The notes: generated from the letters alone by a model not told the origin. A stretch of DNA of 64,000 nt from Loripinus fragilis (GCA_964019695.1 OZ026520.1:90896913-90960912); one strand, 5' to 3'; counted from the first letter of the stretch, positions 33,599 through 45,489 are shown. Made by a program: numbers and translations.

Positions 33599-33717
33599 TA
33601 CTGGCAAATTTCGACCTTAGACGGATCAAAGATTAGACGAGTCCATGGCGTAGCACGAGATACGGAACTGCAATGCTACTAATCTTTGATCCGCCTGGGG
33701 TCAAAATTCACCAGTAC
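33599..33717. repeat. Foldback, arms about 38 bp
   Basis: TACTGGCAAATTTCGACC..GGATCAAAGATTAG pairs with CTAATCTTTGATCC..GGTCAAAATTCACCAGTA over a spacer of about 45 bases. Confidence 0.8.
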
Positions 33718-34066
33718 TCGTATATACACAATGTTTCTGTTCCAATATAAGGGGTTTTCTGGTATTCTGTGCGGCCAATAAGATTAAAGGAGACTTTGGT
33801 GTTTAATGCATCGGTGAGCAGCGAGTCTGTGCATATGTACAGTCTCACCAGAGCATGATCAAACAGTGGATATAGGTGCAAAATCAGACCCAACTTACGA
33901 TAATACGTCAGCGAGGACGTGATAACACTACTGTACGCACATACCATAAAATATGCATTGAATTGTCATTAAAACATTAAAGTGCATAAATTCATTAATT
34001 AATACCATCAATATTTTTGGAATAATTTTATTTGGGATTATACTATACCATACCTTGATATTAAAG

Positions 34067-34565
34067 GGTGAATGCTATTAAAATAGCCACAAATTCTGCT
34101 CCAACTGATATTCCAACGTTCAGGGCTATTAAAAACCTGTCAATTCTTGTTAAGAGTTGAACCATTTTAATGGAAATAAAATTAATGTTAAAACTTTTAA
34201 TGACACCGAAAGTAATGTTTATTAATTTAAGTCCTATTAATTAATAGTAAACTAATTTGAACGTCCTTGAATGTAATGGCGCAATTAACTTAACTGTAGT
34301 TGATTTAAGAGGTAACAGAGGTAACAGTAGTTTTTGATGAATTTAATAGTGCAACTAGTTTAATGGTAGTTAATCTGACAGATTATTTTTCAGTAGTCAT
34401 AAATGTGTTTAGGCAGTCGGTTTAATGATAGTTAATTCAACAAGTTTCTATTTAAAGACATTGTATTTAATGATACTGTTATATAAAAGGTAGTAAATTC
34501 AACAGTATTTTAATGCCAATGAATTTAATGAAGCAGGGCCATTAAAATGACATTAAACCGAGCCA
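34067..34565. repeat. Segment built from iterated TTTAATG/CATTAAA words
   Basis: TTTAATG, ATTAAA and TTAATTCAACAG-like words recur more than fifteen times. The edges are CTATTAAAATAGCC and GGCCATTAAAATGACATTAA. A related stretch, 35150-35320, repeats CCATTAAAA. No frame. Confidence 0.5.
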
Positions 34566-35809
34566 CCAATATTGTTTTGGCGTACAAAATAGTTCTAAGA
34601 AAGAGGTTAGAAAAAAGAAACAATAAACATTGAAATAAGCATGCTATTATTTGTTTTGTTTATTTATGTAAATTATTTTTGTAAGTAGATCTAAGTCTTT
34701 TTTTGGCTCATTTGCATAATTATACTTTCTTGGGAAATATTGTATTTATACACAAAGATTTAAAATGATAGCTCAAAATATTGACATGTCATCGTGACAA
34801 TACGTTTAACTCTGGATCAAGGATTATGACATTTGCATGTATATGAAGACAATTTGCAAGGTGATTAAAATATTTTCTACAGTTTACAGCCTGGTGTACT
34901 TAAATTCATGTACCATGTGCAAGACATTATTTTGATGACAAGTTTTCGACCAGAACTAGTATTCAGACAAAGTCGAAATGCACCATATAATATGCACATT
35001 TTATCATTCGATGTTCTCAGTCAGATGCACTGTAGCATAATTAAAGTCTCATCCAGAATTCTGGAGCACAAGGGAAGAATTAAATCAAATTTATGGAACA
35101 ATGGGACATAAAAATGTGAATAAAAAGAACAAATGGGCTGTTCATTGAAATTTGAATGTGAAATACCCCATCAAAATATTGGCACCATGAAACAACCATG
35201 GAATAATCCCATTAAAACAGTTCCGATGAAATTAATGTCAATCAAGTACTGTCAAATTCATGGTATGCCAAAAACGCGAACCTTGAAATTGAGCATTCCA
35301 TTAAAATTTTAATATTTTTATGTATTTTTAATTACCATTTATGTATAGCATTTTCATTGGGTAGTTTAATACACAGTTAATGTGGTTATCATGACAAGAA
35401 TCATTGAAATTGCTGTAAAATTTTTTGGGTTTTATTTAATGGTTTTAATTGATCTAAAGGGTGATGTATGCAGTAGTGTAAGCGTGCTAGTCAAATTTAC
35501 GAAATCAGGATATTTACAACAAAAACTAATAAAGGTTGCTGTTAAAGTTAATGCTGTAATAAACATGTTCACTAGTCGATCCTGAAAAAACAACGGATTG
35601 GTTTGAACAAGATTATAGTAATTTTGTTAAGGTTCTGTGACTTGAAACACCATCGTTCAATTTGTTAGATCAGTGGCATATTCTCACAAATGTCAGGATC
35701 AATCATTACGGAAACTTCTGCGTGTATTTCGCTAATCCTCGACAAAGCAAAATACAGTGTTGGTTTATCGACAAGAAAGCTAGCTTGTCATGCCCAAGCG
35801 ATATAATAC
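34566..35809. other. No gene; CATTAAA-word stretch at 35150-35320
   Basis: Apart from the word-rich stretch, nothing is supported. Open frames at 34908-35111 and 35382-35585 have no family match. Confidence 0.4.
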
Positions 35810-35842
35810 AGTTATTTCATTCCTGTGAGTAGTCTAGTATAA

Positions 35843-36008
35843 AGTTATTTCATACCTGTTTGTAGTATAGTCACAACTCGAGGTGCCGTGGGCGACCTGA
35901 TGCACTATTGCACGAGGCCGTAGGCCGAGTGCCATAGTGCATCAGGTCGTCCACGGCACCGAGGGGTAATATAGTCTTACTATACTACAAACAGGCATAA
36001 AATAACTG
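35843..36008. repeat. Two-tier palindrome with CGAGGCC..GGCCGAG loop
   Basis: Outer arms AGTTATTTCATACCTGTTTG and CAAACAGGCATAAAATAACT; inner arms GGTGCCGTGGGCGACCTGAT..GCACTATTGCAC and their complements. The loop is GAGGCCGTAGGCCGA. Part of the left outer arm is duplicated just upstream (35810-35840). Confidence 0.85.
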
Positions 36009-36011
36009 TTT

Positions 36012-36991
36012 TATTTACCAACCCTAAATGGGCTGTTGATGTAGATGATGCGGTTTTGTTGCAAAAGTAGAAATTTCACCTTATCTGCTCAATTTTGGTC
36101 TCAAAGTGTTCAACTGGTTCTAACATCGAAAGAAAAAATACAAACGGAACGGAAAGAAGCGAACCATTTCCGTAATAACGTTCGAGGCGAGATTTAGCGG
36201 GACATGATAGGGCGCCATATTGTTTTATCGACGATAAGCGAGTTCGATCGTTTTTTAGAGCGACCCTATCGTGTTAGGTATCAAAGGATCATTGACGGTT
36301 TGGGCCTTATACGCCTATTTTTCTGATTCCCAGAATTCCCAGAACGCTGCTTTTGAGCTTCTAGTGTGGTGCATGTAGTATCAATGGAATAGGTGGATCT
36401 AATGGCAAGTGCCAGCTAGCAAAATATTTTCAAAATTCCTACGCACTCGAGAGTTATGGCTGGTAAAAAGGGGAGGGGGTCCGAAATTTCATGAAAATAA
36501 AAAGTGCTTAAAAAGTGATTTCTGCACGTGTTCTTGATTTATTTGGTAGGCATGGTGTTATCTATTGAACATACCATATGCAGAGTATTAACGAATCACG
36601 ATAATTGATGAAATTATTTTAAAAACAAAATATGTTTTGTAATAAAATGATTTTGGGGAGATAATTTAGAAGTTACCTCTACATTTTTTTCTACGTGTAC
36701 CGTAAATAGTACAAGACTGAAAGCTCAACAAAAGAAATAAATATTTTTGAAAGAATGAAAGTGTCCCATTTAGCATTGGAACGTAAAACTGATTCAAACT
36801 AGATCCTTTGAATATTACTTTTGCTTTATTTAAAGGGCATAGCACGTTGAAATGCAGTTAAAGTGTCCTAATATTTATAATATACATGATGCATGTATAT
36901 CCCTATACGAGACAATATATTGAACACTATAGTATTTACCAGTTATAACTCTTTGCATGCCAGTGGATAATTTTGTCGTCTGCCAATAGCC
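36012..36991. other. No gene recognised
   Basis: A weak dyad around GATAGGGCG..CGACCCTATCG lies at about 36207-36270. Nothing else. Confidence 0.4.
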
Positions 36992-37062
36992 TTTTGCAAA
37001 CAGTTTGAACCCAGATGAAGACCAATAGAGTGTCAGTCTTGATCTGGATCCAAACTGTTTGA
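36992..37062. repeat. Rep-6 hairpin, locus 3
   Basis: Base GCAAACAGTTTGAACCCAGA / CTGGATCCAAACTGTTTG, tip GAAGAC / GTCTT. Outer words GTCGTCTGC (36976) and CAGCAGACGA (37121) also pair, as in the 55-kb copies. Confidence 0.7.
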
Positions 37063-37411
37063 CACTCTGATGGTGGTCCTGGGTGGTTTATTTTTAAAAA
37101 CTTAATTTTGAAGAAAGTCAGCAGACGAAAATAAAAACATGAACAATTCCCTAGCATGCAAATAGATAGGTACAGGGCGTTTGCAAAATAATGTGTCATT
37201 TTATAACGGTGAGATTTTTTCTTATGAAAAAATGTATAAAACCTTGCTAATTCTACTTTTAATCTTTAACTACTTTATATTAAACTAGCACAGAATACAA
37301 AGCAATTTAGGAGGTTGGTTCTAGAGAACTTCATTACTGTCATTAATTTCTTATTTGGTAGAAAAGGCATTTTATGGGTTTAGGCCCTGGGTTTTTGGGC
37401 TGCTGAACATC

Positions 37412-37506
37412 TTTCCCCCCCCCCTTGTGCCAGCAAGCCACTTCAATACAATGTGTAAAATATGGTAACACATATTCATGCAAAAGCTTTTGCTGGCACA
37501 CGGAGG
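37412..37506. repeat. Imperfect palindrome CCCCTTGTGCCAGCAA
   Basis: Pairs with TTGCTGGCACACGGAGGGG across about 60 bases. The left arm carries an 11-base C run. Confidence 0.6.
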
Positions 37507-37509
37507 GGA

Positions 37510-38285
37510 ATAATATTTTAAATATGTTTTCGGATTCCTATATATCTTAATGTAAAACTGACTGTTCTACCCAAAATTTTACATCTTTGAAGCATTTAAT
37601 ATCGAAAACGGATTTCACAGCCATAAAGTACTCAGGTCAGGGTAGCTTCAGGGTGAAGAAAGGGGAGATTGACAAACTTTTATTTTTACGGAAAACCATA
37701 GGCATTTACCCATAGCAAGTGTCAATGATCCTTAAAGCAAATAATAAGGACATTACAGTTACATTCTTTGTTTTGCTTTTATTTGATGTCCGAAGATGTC
37801 AGAATTAAAAGAAAGCCAGATACACACGTTTATGCATTTCTTTTATTACGATCGGTAAAGCATCGAATTTTAGCCAGCACTTTCCTGGATTTTCGACTTG
37901 ATAACGCATAGGTAAAAATTCGAATATATGTATTGTAGTTTCGTGTCCGATGTATATTGCTTCGAGTACTAACTAAGAAAACGAGTACCCACACTTTATG
38001 TTTCTGACAATAAACAACGAAGTTACTGGAGTTTAAAGTTGTCAAACCAAGCCTCGTTTCCGCCATTGTTACGAATCGTCTCCTGGCGTAAACGTACCGT
38101 ACCGTACGCGCATCGTCGTCGTGCATGTCGATAAACGCCTTCGAAATTTTAACAGCGAAGCAGGTATAGTCCCAGTCAATAGTCAAAACTATTCCCATGA
38201 GCAATAGTTCAGTGACTCCTGACATAGCAAAAATAGACATTTACTCGTATATTGATGGTTGGGTAATACAGAAATAATAACATCT
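37510..38285. other. No confirmed gene; CpG-rich patch at 38080-38140
   Basis: A 136-codon reverse frame (37830-38240) covers a small CpG-rich patch with GTACCGTACCGTACGCGC. An ATG at 38065 (minus) has a good context (AACAATGG). I cannot match it to a family, so it is left as a question. Confidence 0.35.
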
Positions 38286-38500
38286 ATAGGCGGATCCAGA
38301 GCATCAGGTCTTCAACTTTTTTTTTACAGAAGGGAGAGAGGCAGTCCGTACCAGTATTGCTAAGATAACCCGGTACTACATGTATACCCAGTAAACAAAG
38401 GGGGCCACCAATGACACTGAATGCTGGCTGGATCAATGTAGCTTTGTGGTTTCCATGGGGTCCATACCAGTACTCCTAACGATAGGTTTGAGAATTTCCG
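38286..38500 (-). mobile_element. Rep-7 copy, degraded
   Basis: GGCGGATCCAGAGC at left, CCGTACCAGTATTGCTAAG, GGCCACCAATG.., GAATGCTGGCTGG and CATACCAGTACTCCTAACGA. The last is the reverse complement of the Rep-7 CTTAGCAATACTGGT block, so it is in minus orientation and partly duplicated. Confidence 0.5.
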
Positions 38501-39606
38501 ATATTAAATTACGTCAATAGAGGTTAGCGCTCACGCTCAAAATTTACGTTAACGTAATCTAAAACTGCAATCTGGATCAAGAGTTATATTGTGTTCCCTC
38601 ACCAATCGTCGCTGGTTAAAGAATATAGACTGATCCGTAACATAATAGTAATCTTACAGGAAGGACTTATGCTTGACTGATAAGATAATGCACTAAAAGT
38701 TATAACTTTGAGATTTTCAGTCTAAGAGATATTCATGATTGCATCTAGGCGATGCGTTTTGTGTTGACGTCAATATATAAACAATTAGGCAATTAATTTT
38801 TTACACCTAAATAACCTTACTACCATGCAACTACCAGCTTAGCAAAAGAATTGTTCATGAAATCATATTTGGTGATTTAGCTGTCATGTCATGTAAATAT
38901 AAACAATTTGCCATATAGTTACAGGTATTTTGATACTGATTGGAAGTTTGAGATGTTTAAAAGAGGAAAGCCAATGGACACATAGAGGATATTTGTTTAG
39001 TGTATATTTCAAAACGGGTTTCCTTAATTTCAGTAACATGTGTTGTCGGTACACATTGGAACTCATAGAGGCAATTTCAATGTGCACCTACAACATATGT
39101 CCATTCAATAAATAAGTGTTTTTCACCATAATCAGTTTTTTTACAAACTTCTCACCTACTTTTTATGTTTCAGTGTAATGAGTGTGTAGAAATGGACAAG
39201 TTTTTGTGTTGTTTGACATGCACCTGGATGACAATAATAGATAGCCATTTTTATATCTTTAGATGTTTCATTGGAATGAAACGCTAACTTGGTGAAACTT
39301 ATTCATTTTACTATATCCAAATATAATTGTGACAGTTATGTACACGCAAAAGAACATTAAACAACTTCTCTCCATTATTTCTGTATGTGCCTTCTTAGTC
39401 CCGAAACCTGACTAGAACAATTACGGCATTCTCTCAAGGAAATGGCATCTTTGAGGTCTAGACACTTAGCCTACATTTCATAGACAGATGAGCTTCCGTT
39501 CCCATATGCCATATTTAAGAAAATTGCTTTATACTTCTATGTAAAGAGGGTATCCAGATCGTCATTTTACGCATTCACCAGCGAGAACATATACACGTAC
39601 AAATGT

Positions 39607-39832
39607 ACAGTAAAACCTGTGTAAAGCGGCCACTCTCAATAAGACCAAAAATGGGTTTTCAAGACCAATTATCGCTTAATGCAGATCAAAGTATTGTAGA
39701 ATGCTCCCTCAAGTATTGCAGAATGCTCCAGGGAGCATTCTACATTACTTTTGACCTTCGTTAAGTGACCGTTGTCATTAGGATCTTTGTTTTGTCTGTT
39801 TTTGAGTGGCCATTTTACACACGTTTTACTTT
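39607..39832. mobile_element. Rep-1 foldback element, copy 5, within the inverted repeat spacer
   Basis: ACAGTAAAACCTGTGTAAAG to CGTTTTACTTT. The left half of the centre is duplicated (AAGTATTGTAGAATGCTCC then AAGTATTGCAGAATGCTCC). Confidence 0.85.
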
Positions 39833-39969
39833 ATTTATAGGAACGTGCACGAGATTCAGATATTAATCGCATATGCTTTAATGTATCTAATAAAGATCCA
39901 TGATGACGTACATGTATTTAGCAAAGCTAACTTACTCAATACTTGTCTAAGCTTTCATCTACATCCATA

Positions 39970-40045
39970 CTTCGTGTATGCGAGCAGCAAAAACTCTGGC
40001 GAGCATGTGCATATGCGCAGACCTGCCTGGGCCTACACTGCTCAC
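39970..40045. repeat. Hairpin with GTGCATATGCGCAG centre
   Basis: TGCGAGCAGCAAAAACTCTG.. and its degenerate partner CCTGGGCC..CTGCTC. A weak member of the GCGAGCAGCGAAGGCTCTG hairpin type, also seen at 18163 and 51535. Confidence 0.45.
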
Positions 40046-40628
40046 TGGTGCAATTTATGGTAAGTACAGACAGCTTGTGTAATACATGTTGCCCTTATGG
40101 TGCCCAAAACATATGGGCTAGATCCTGAGATTTTGGTCCAGGCTCTGTCATCCTTTACAACCAGGCAACCACCAATTTAGCATTTCATCGCACTAAAACG
40201 TCTAAAGAATAGATTCAATAATATAAATTAGTTTTCCATTATTGGCCAAACTACACAAACACTTGTTCATTTCTACATGCTCATTACACTGAAACATAAA
40301 AAAGTAGTTGAGAAGTTTGTGAAAATCGTATTTGGTGAATTGACGTATGTTGTAGGTACACATTGGAATTGCCTCGATGTACCAACATCATATGTTACTG
40401 AAAGCAATGAAGCTTATTTGAAATATACATATATCAAGACTCATGTCCATTAGCTTTGCCTCTTTAAAACATCTCAAACTGTCCATCAGTATTAAAATAC
40501 ATGTCACTATATGGTAAATTGTTTATATTTACATGTACATGACAGCTATACCACCAAATTTGCTTTCATGAACTATGCTTTTGCTAAGCTGATAGTTCCA
40601 TGGTAGTAATCGTCCATGCTTAGCTATC

Positions 40629-41524
40629 TAGTTGAGCTAGAGGCATTTTTGGCCTTCAACCACATTCCTACTTTCAGGTACGAGTGACGAAGGCTCTGCG
40701 GAGAGTACATGCATGTGGATGTGTAAGCGGAGCTCGTATTTGCTATAAGTTCCAAATTCGCATTATCTGTGTTGAGCAATACGAAAGATATTTGCTAAAA
40801 ATAGAAGTTATCCGAAGGTTGTTTTAATGGTCATTTTTATGAGATGTGCACGGAATGCTTAAACTACATGCACTGTACGGTTTGTCGCGATCGGTACCGT
40901 ATAACCGGGAGACCCATCCATGAATGTATACGATATAAATAAATACGCCACATCGCTTTCAAAGAAATGCTGAAACGTTATTTGCTTTATAGCATTGGGT
41001 TAAGGTATACGTGCTTGGTCTAATAACCTGTTCTTATATAAATAATAAACAGATCATAACAATAAAATCAAACAAAGTGTAAACAAATCCGCATAACAGC
41101 CTATTTGTTTCAAACAAACGGCTTCCGATTAATGAAATTGCATGCACGTAACACTAGAAATCAGCAGTATCATGAATACGGTGTACGCAAAACAATCCAA
41201 GCCTCTTCCAGTCTGCGTAAAAGCAGAGACTGGTTTAGGCATTTACCAATACTAATTCGAAACAAATGCTTGCAGGAAATGTTGTCCAAATGTTTAATTA
41301 GAAAAAAATCGCTTCAGTGACAGAACTTGTCTGGTTTTGACATGTTTGATAAAGACTAAAGTTGACTTTTCCGATGAACTGGGCATGAAACCTACTGTAA
41401 CAGGGAAATTGCCTTTCAGAATCGATGCGCACATGTTACCAATTAAAGCCCTCTAGATGATCGGGCCTCATCAGTGAGAAAACATATACTGTTGTCCAGC
41501 AAAATGTACAAGTTGGCCAATAGC
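40629..41524. other. No gene recognised
   Basis: Nothing supported apart from weak dyads around GACGAAGGCTCTGCGG (40688). Confidence 0.4.
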
Positions 41525-41527
41525 GCT

Positions 41528-41585
41528 CATCAAAGACTCAGATCAACCTGCGCGGATGCGCAGGCTGATCAGAGTCTTTGATGGG
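41528..41585. repeat. Near-perfect hairpin CATCAAAGACTCAGATCA
   Basis: The left arm through CCTGCGCG pairs with TGCGCAGGCTGATC..AGAGTCTTTGATG. A shorter relative, AGACTCAGATCAGACTGTG, follows at 41633. Confidence 0.8.
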
Positions 41586-41589
41586 CGAT

Positions 41590-42477
41590 CTATGAGTAGC
41601 CAAGAATCCAACATTTCTTCGGGCTGCAAATTAAGACTCAGATCAGACTGTGTGGATGCTCAGACTGATTTGAATATTCGCTCTGCACACATGTCAACTA
41701 GTACCTTATGCTGGATACCAGCTCTGATGATGTTTTGAATTGCGGATTTGTGCCGTACGCGGGTGACCTCTCGCTATTAGTTGTGATTGGATCGATTTTT
41801 GACATGCTCAGTTCCTGCCTCCTTATCTCATCATTTGTTCTCTTATGAGTGTTATTGTTTTAATGGGGACTTTTACTGACAAGAGGTGTCGGAAACTGCT
41901 GTGATAAATGAAGAAAAAATTCTGACATGATATATGCCTCATATGGACAGCTGATATTGAAACATTATTATATGTGTTAGTATGCGATTAGAATAATGAT
42001 TGTGCAGTTGGTACGAGTGATAAATATGGATTAAAGACTGTAACGAACTTATTATTAGATTTATATTGTCAGGTTTTAGAAACATATCTTCTAGTAATCA
42101 TCACGTTAATGTGTCTATTTCATTCAGACCTAAAAGGTCTATATTTCAGTATATGAGTGGTAATTAGGAGATTAACTGATAAGGGACAGATCAATTTCAA
42201 TATCTCACTGGACTAAATATCAATATTTTTTATCAAAAAATACCTAAACCCTTCATGGGAACTTTATTACCACCTGTAAGGCACTCATAATCATCTCATA
42301 TAGATTGGCCTTCGATCACCTGGCATGGCCCCTAGAGATAGGTAGCAGTATTAATGAGTAAAATAAATTAGGCCTACGGAAAATATGCAGTAGTTATACT
42401 ATCCGCCTGTAGATTTAGCGAATGGATAAGCTCTCGTAAAGGTGTGACTTCATGGTGTAGCACACATCACCATAGGC
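41590..42477. other. No gene recognised
   Basis: Nothing supported beyond the weak hairpin at 41633-41680. Confidence 0.4.
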
Positions 42478-42640
42478 TTAGGTAAACAAATGTTTGGACG
42501 TAAAATTGTAATTTTTTCTTACCCATACTATTTAGCATATGTTTTGGATGCCCAAAAGGTTTAGATAAACACATTTTTGAACGACAAAATGTAAATATTT
42601 TCTTACCCATAATTTTAGAATATGTTTTGGGTGCCCAAAA
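42478..42640 (+). repeat. Two-copy tandem duplication, unit about 83 bp
   Basis: Units share TTAGGTAAACA/TTAGATAAACA, TTTTTTCTTACCCATA, TTAG.ATATGTTTTGG and TGCCCAAAAG. Confidence 0.8.
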
Positions 42641-42880
42641 GAACCGTCTCATTGAGACGATTATTTTGAGTACCAACAACATATGTTTTGGTTGAGAAAC
42701 AAGAGATTACTCTTCTGTTACATACTCTTAACTAAAGGCCTGCATGATCACGTATCTTCATTTTGTCTGAAGCTCCATATGCGCTCATTGACAGTCAGCT
42801 TTACAATGTGCAATAATTTGTCTCTTAATTCAGATCGAAACGTAAACTACGAAGGTGAGTTAATAAGTAACCAGTTCAAG

Positions 42881-43180
42881 TGCGGATCCAGAGGGGGGAC
42901 AGGGGGTCCGGACCCCCCCCCCCCCCTGGAAAATCACAAGTTATATGGGTTTCTATAGGGAATAAGCAATTGGACCCCCCCCCCCCCTGGAAAAAGTTGG
43001 ACCCCCCCCCCCCCGCCCTGGAAAATGTTGGACCCCCGCTGGAACCTTGAAAAATGATTGATTTCTTTGAAATTGACCATTTGACTTCTGTAAAATAAGC
43101 TGAGGACTAAAAAAAAAAAAAGCGTTGTCAGAGCTTTTTGTCTGGACCCCCCTGACGAAAATTCCTGGATCCGCGCATGC
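42881..43180 (+). mobile_element. Rep-7 element, complete copy with expanded C runs
   Basis: GTGCGGATCCAGAGGGGGGA to CCTGGATCCGCGCATG. The TTGGACCCCCC..CCTGGAAAA module is repeated three times and carries C runs of 12-14 bases. An A run of 13 lies near the right end. Confidence 0.85.
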
Positions 43181-43181
43181 A

Positions 43182-44373
43182 GTTTGATCTATTTCTAACT
43201 GACCAACACAGTCATGGTTCTCACAGTGTGTTTGGTCACCATAATAAGACATGTGTACAAAATCTAAGCAATACTGGTTCATTAGTCGATAATTTATCGT
43301 TCCTTCAAGCATAGCCAGTGAGTCAAATAAACTATCGTCGATGTTGGAGTACGAAGGTTGTTAAGCAACTTTTACTATTTGATAAATATATTAAGTGTGA
43401 AAAATAAAATGTTCATGTGCAATATATTAATGGAACGGAAAATGTGTTGCCTACATGAGGGTATAAAAACGATAAGATTGTATAATTTCGCAAATAAACT
43501 ACTAACTTAAATGACCCATGGTTAAGTACTCTGGAACATAACTCTATTCAGACATGTTGGAAGCTCTCAGAAAGTAAAACTGTAACAACTATTTATGTAA
43601 TATATATCAGTCAATATCTTTATATAATTGTAAATACTTTTTATGTCAAAATAGAAAGGAGAAAACTGCCTGAATTCTCAAATTTTCAAAAATGAACTAT
43701 CTTTTTTTTCTAAGGAAAACGTAATTATAAATTTCGAAAGCTGTGATTTTTTTTCAAGAGAAGTGAAACTTATTCTCATTTTTTCCAAAGTGAAAATCTA
43801 TCTTATTGGCTTCAATTCTAGTTAAGTTTCAAGTAAAAACAACTTGCAATTTACCTTATGAACATAGTAGTGTTGTGTATATCCGAGTCATTTTATCACA
43901 TTTTCAATAGTAGAATTGTTTGACTTTTTCAAACTGCAGGTCGAAAAGTATCTTGCTAGAGATAAACGTCCTAAAAGAAAAAGTGATATATCTCGATAGG
44001 AAGTAGGTTATGCTGGTTACTTATTGACATACCCTCGTATATAGGCTATAACTATCGTTCTACTATGTATGCCATAACGAGTATCAAGATGCTGGACAAT
44101 GCATCGTTTTTTTTCTCAATTACTCAGTCTGTTACATGTATCTATTAAATCAGAACGTGTTGAAAATGCTACTCATACGCTTTGCATGTGATGATACTGA
44201 AGCTGGTGGATTAAAGTGAAATATTGGACTAGTGTTAATCCTGGCAGAGAATTCCTGTAATTGTCCACCTATGCAGAACTTTGGTTCCAACATTTGCTGT
44301 ATATCAATAAGGTAAGACTATGTACACATAGTCCCAGATAAGGGATTTCTAAAATATGCGAAAAAAAGTGATT
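43182..44373. other. No gene recognised
   Basis: AT-rich with no supported feature. Confidence 0.45.
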
Positions 44374-44605
44374 ACAGTAAAATCTATGTAAAACGGTCAC
44401 TCTCAAAAAGACAGAAAATTGGTTTTCAATACCAAGTATCGCTTAATGCAGGTCAAAAGTATTGCAGGATGCTACAAGGAGACATCCTGCAATACTTTCG
44501 ACCTTCATTAAGCTTCCATTTGTAATTAAGATCTTTGTTTTCTCTATTGTTGAATGGCCGCTTTTAGGATACCCTTTTAAGAACATATTACACAGGTTCT
44601 ACTGT
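44374..44605. mobile_element. Rep-1 foldback element, copy 6
   Basis: ACAGTAAAATCTATGTAAAA to ACAGGTTCTACTGT. The tip differs from other copies (GCAGGATGCTAC against a GACATCCTGC partner). There is a roughly 25-bp insertion near the right end. Confidence 0.8.
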
Positions 44606-44744
44606 ACTTTCTTATTCAGTAGTTATACATGTCACATGTCAGAATATTATTTTCATAAAGACAGTCCTTTTGAGTAGCCACAACATACGTTTTAATTTGA
44701 GAAATAAAAGTAATTATTTTTGATTACGCACTCATTTCTTGAAG

Positions 44745-45480
44745 TCTGGTCATAATTGTGCCTAGTTGGGAGGACTTGTTTTTGTGCGGGGGAGGGGTAG
44801 GGGGTATAGCGACCAAGTGATACCCACACCAACCAGTGTCCTAGGCTGCTCTGCGTTCTAAGGTGGTGGTTTTGTAGTTGTTAATTCATTTTTTTTATCG
44901 TTGCTGGGTTTTGAGCTTGCTCTTTATTTGTATCCAATCTAGTTTTGCAACGTTCTTGATGAGGATGAGATAGCTGGTTGCTTTACTTCAAACCATCACC
45001 CTATAGGCTATTTTATATCATGACATCATTTTCTATTTTTTGACAACATTGAAAAAATATCAAGAAAATAGTAAGTAGATTTGAATACTTTTGAAAATAT
45101 TTTCCATAATATACATACTATTTCAAAGGCGTCAAAGGGCGTTATCATGGAGAAAAGGGTTTAGTTAATTGTCTTCCTTATGTCTTGTGATTGTTAGTTT
45201 TCTTTTGTTGCATGCATTCTGACTGATCAGCGACTTCGGTAAATCTGTACTTTAAACGAATAAAATATTGTCTGTAGGGGTTTTGTGTTTGGTGCTTATT
45301 TTGTTATGCAGTACTTATCGTCCTTTCTAGTTTTTTAATCTCCTTGAAGGGTAAAAGAGGGCTGGTTACTTTTCTTTTGTTGTCTTTCTGATGTCTTGTG
45401 ACTGTTGGTGTTATGTGGCTCTTCCTCACGGTGCCATACGTTGATCTGCAGTGTGTGATTGTGGTATTTTCACATCATAA
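44745..45480 (-). mobile_element. Rep-5 element, copy 5, interrupted
   Basis: The 3' part at 44745-45000 has GTCCTAGGCTGCTCTGCG, AAGGTGGTGGTTTTG and GAGATAGCTGGTTGCTTTAC. The 5' part at 45340-45480 has GGCTCTTCCTCACGGTGCCA and GTGTGTGATTGTGGTATTTT. Between them, about 340 bp contain a repeated piece (CTTATGTCTTGTGATTG at 45173). Confidence 0.6.
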
Positions 45481-45489
45481 GGGTCCCGT

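Larger units (their letters stand above)
38816..40610. repeat. Long inverted repeat, arms about 430-470 bp
   Basis: The arm 38816-39285 and the reverse complement of 40180-40610 align nearly end to end with moderate divergence. Blocks include ATCAGCTTAGCAAAAG-type, CATGTAAATATAAACAATTT, CAGTTTGAGATGTTTTAAAG-type, CAGTAACATATG, ACACATTGGAA and TTTATGTTTCAGTGTAATGA. The 890-bp spacer contains a Rep-1 copy and a hairpin. No frame is conserved between the arms. Confidence 0.85.

Noticed and set aside
37830..38240. 136-codon reverse frame as a gene
   Set aside because: No recognisable family, no clear splice sites around it, and composition like the flanks except for the small CpG patch.
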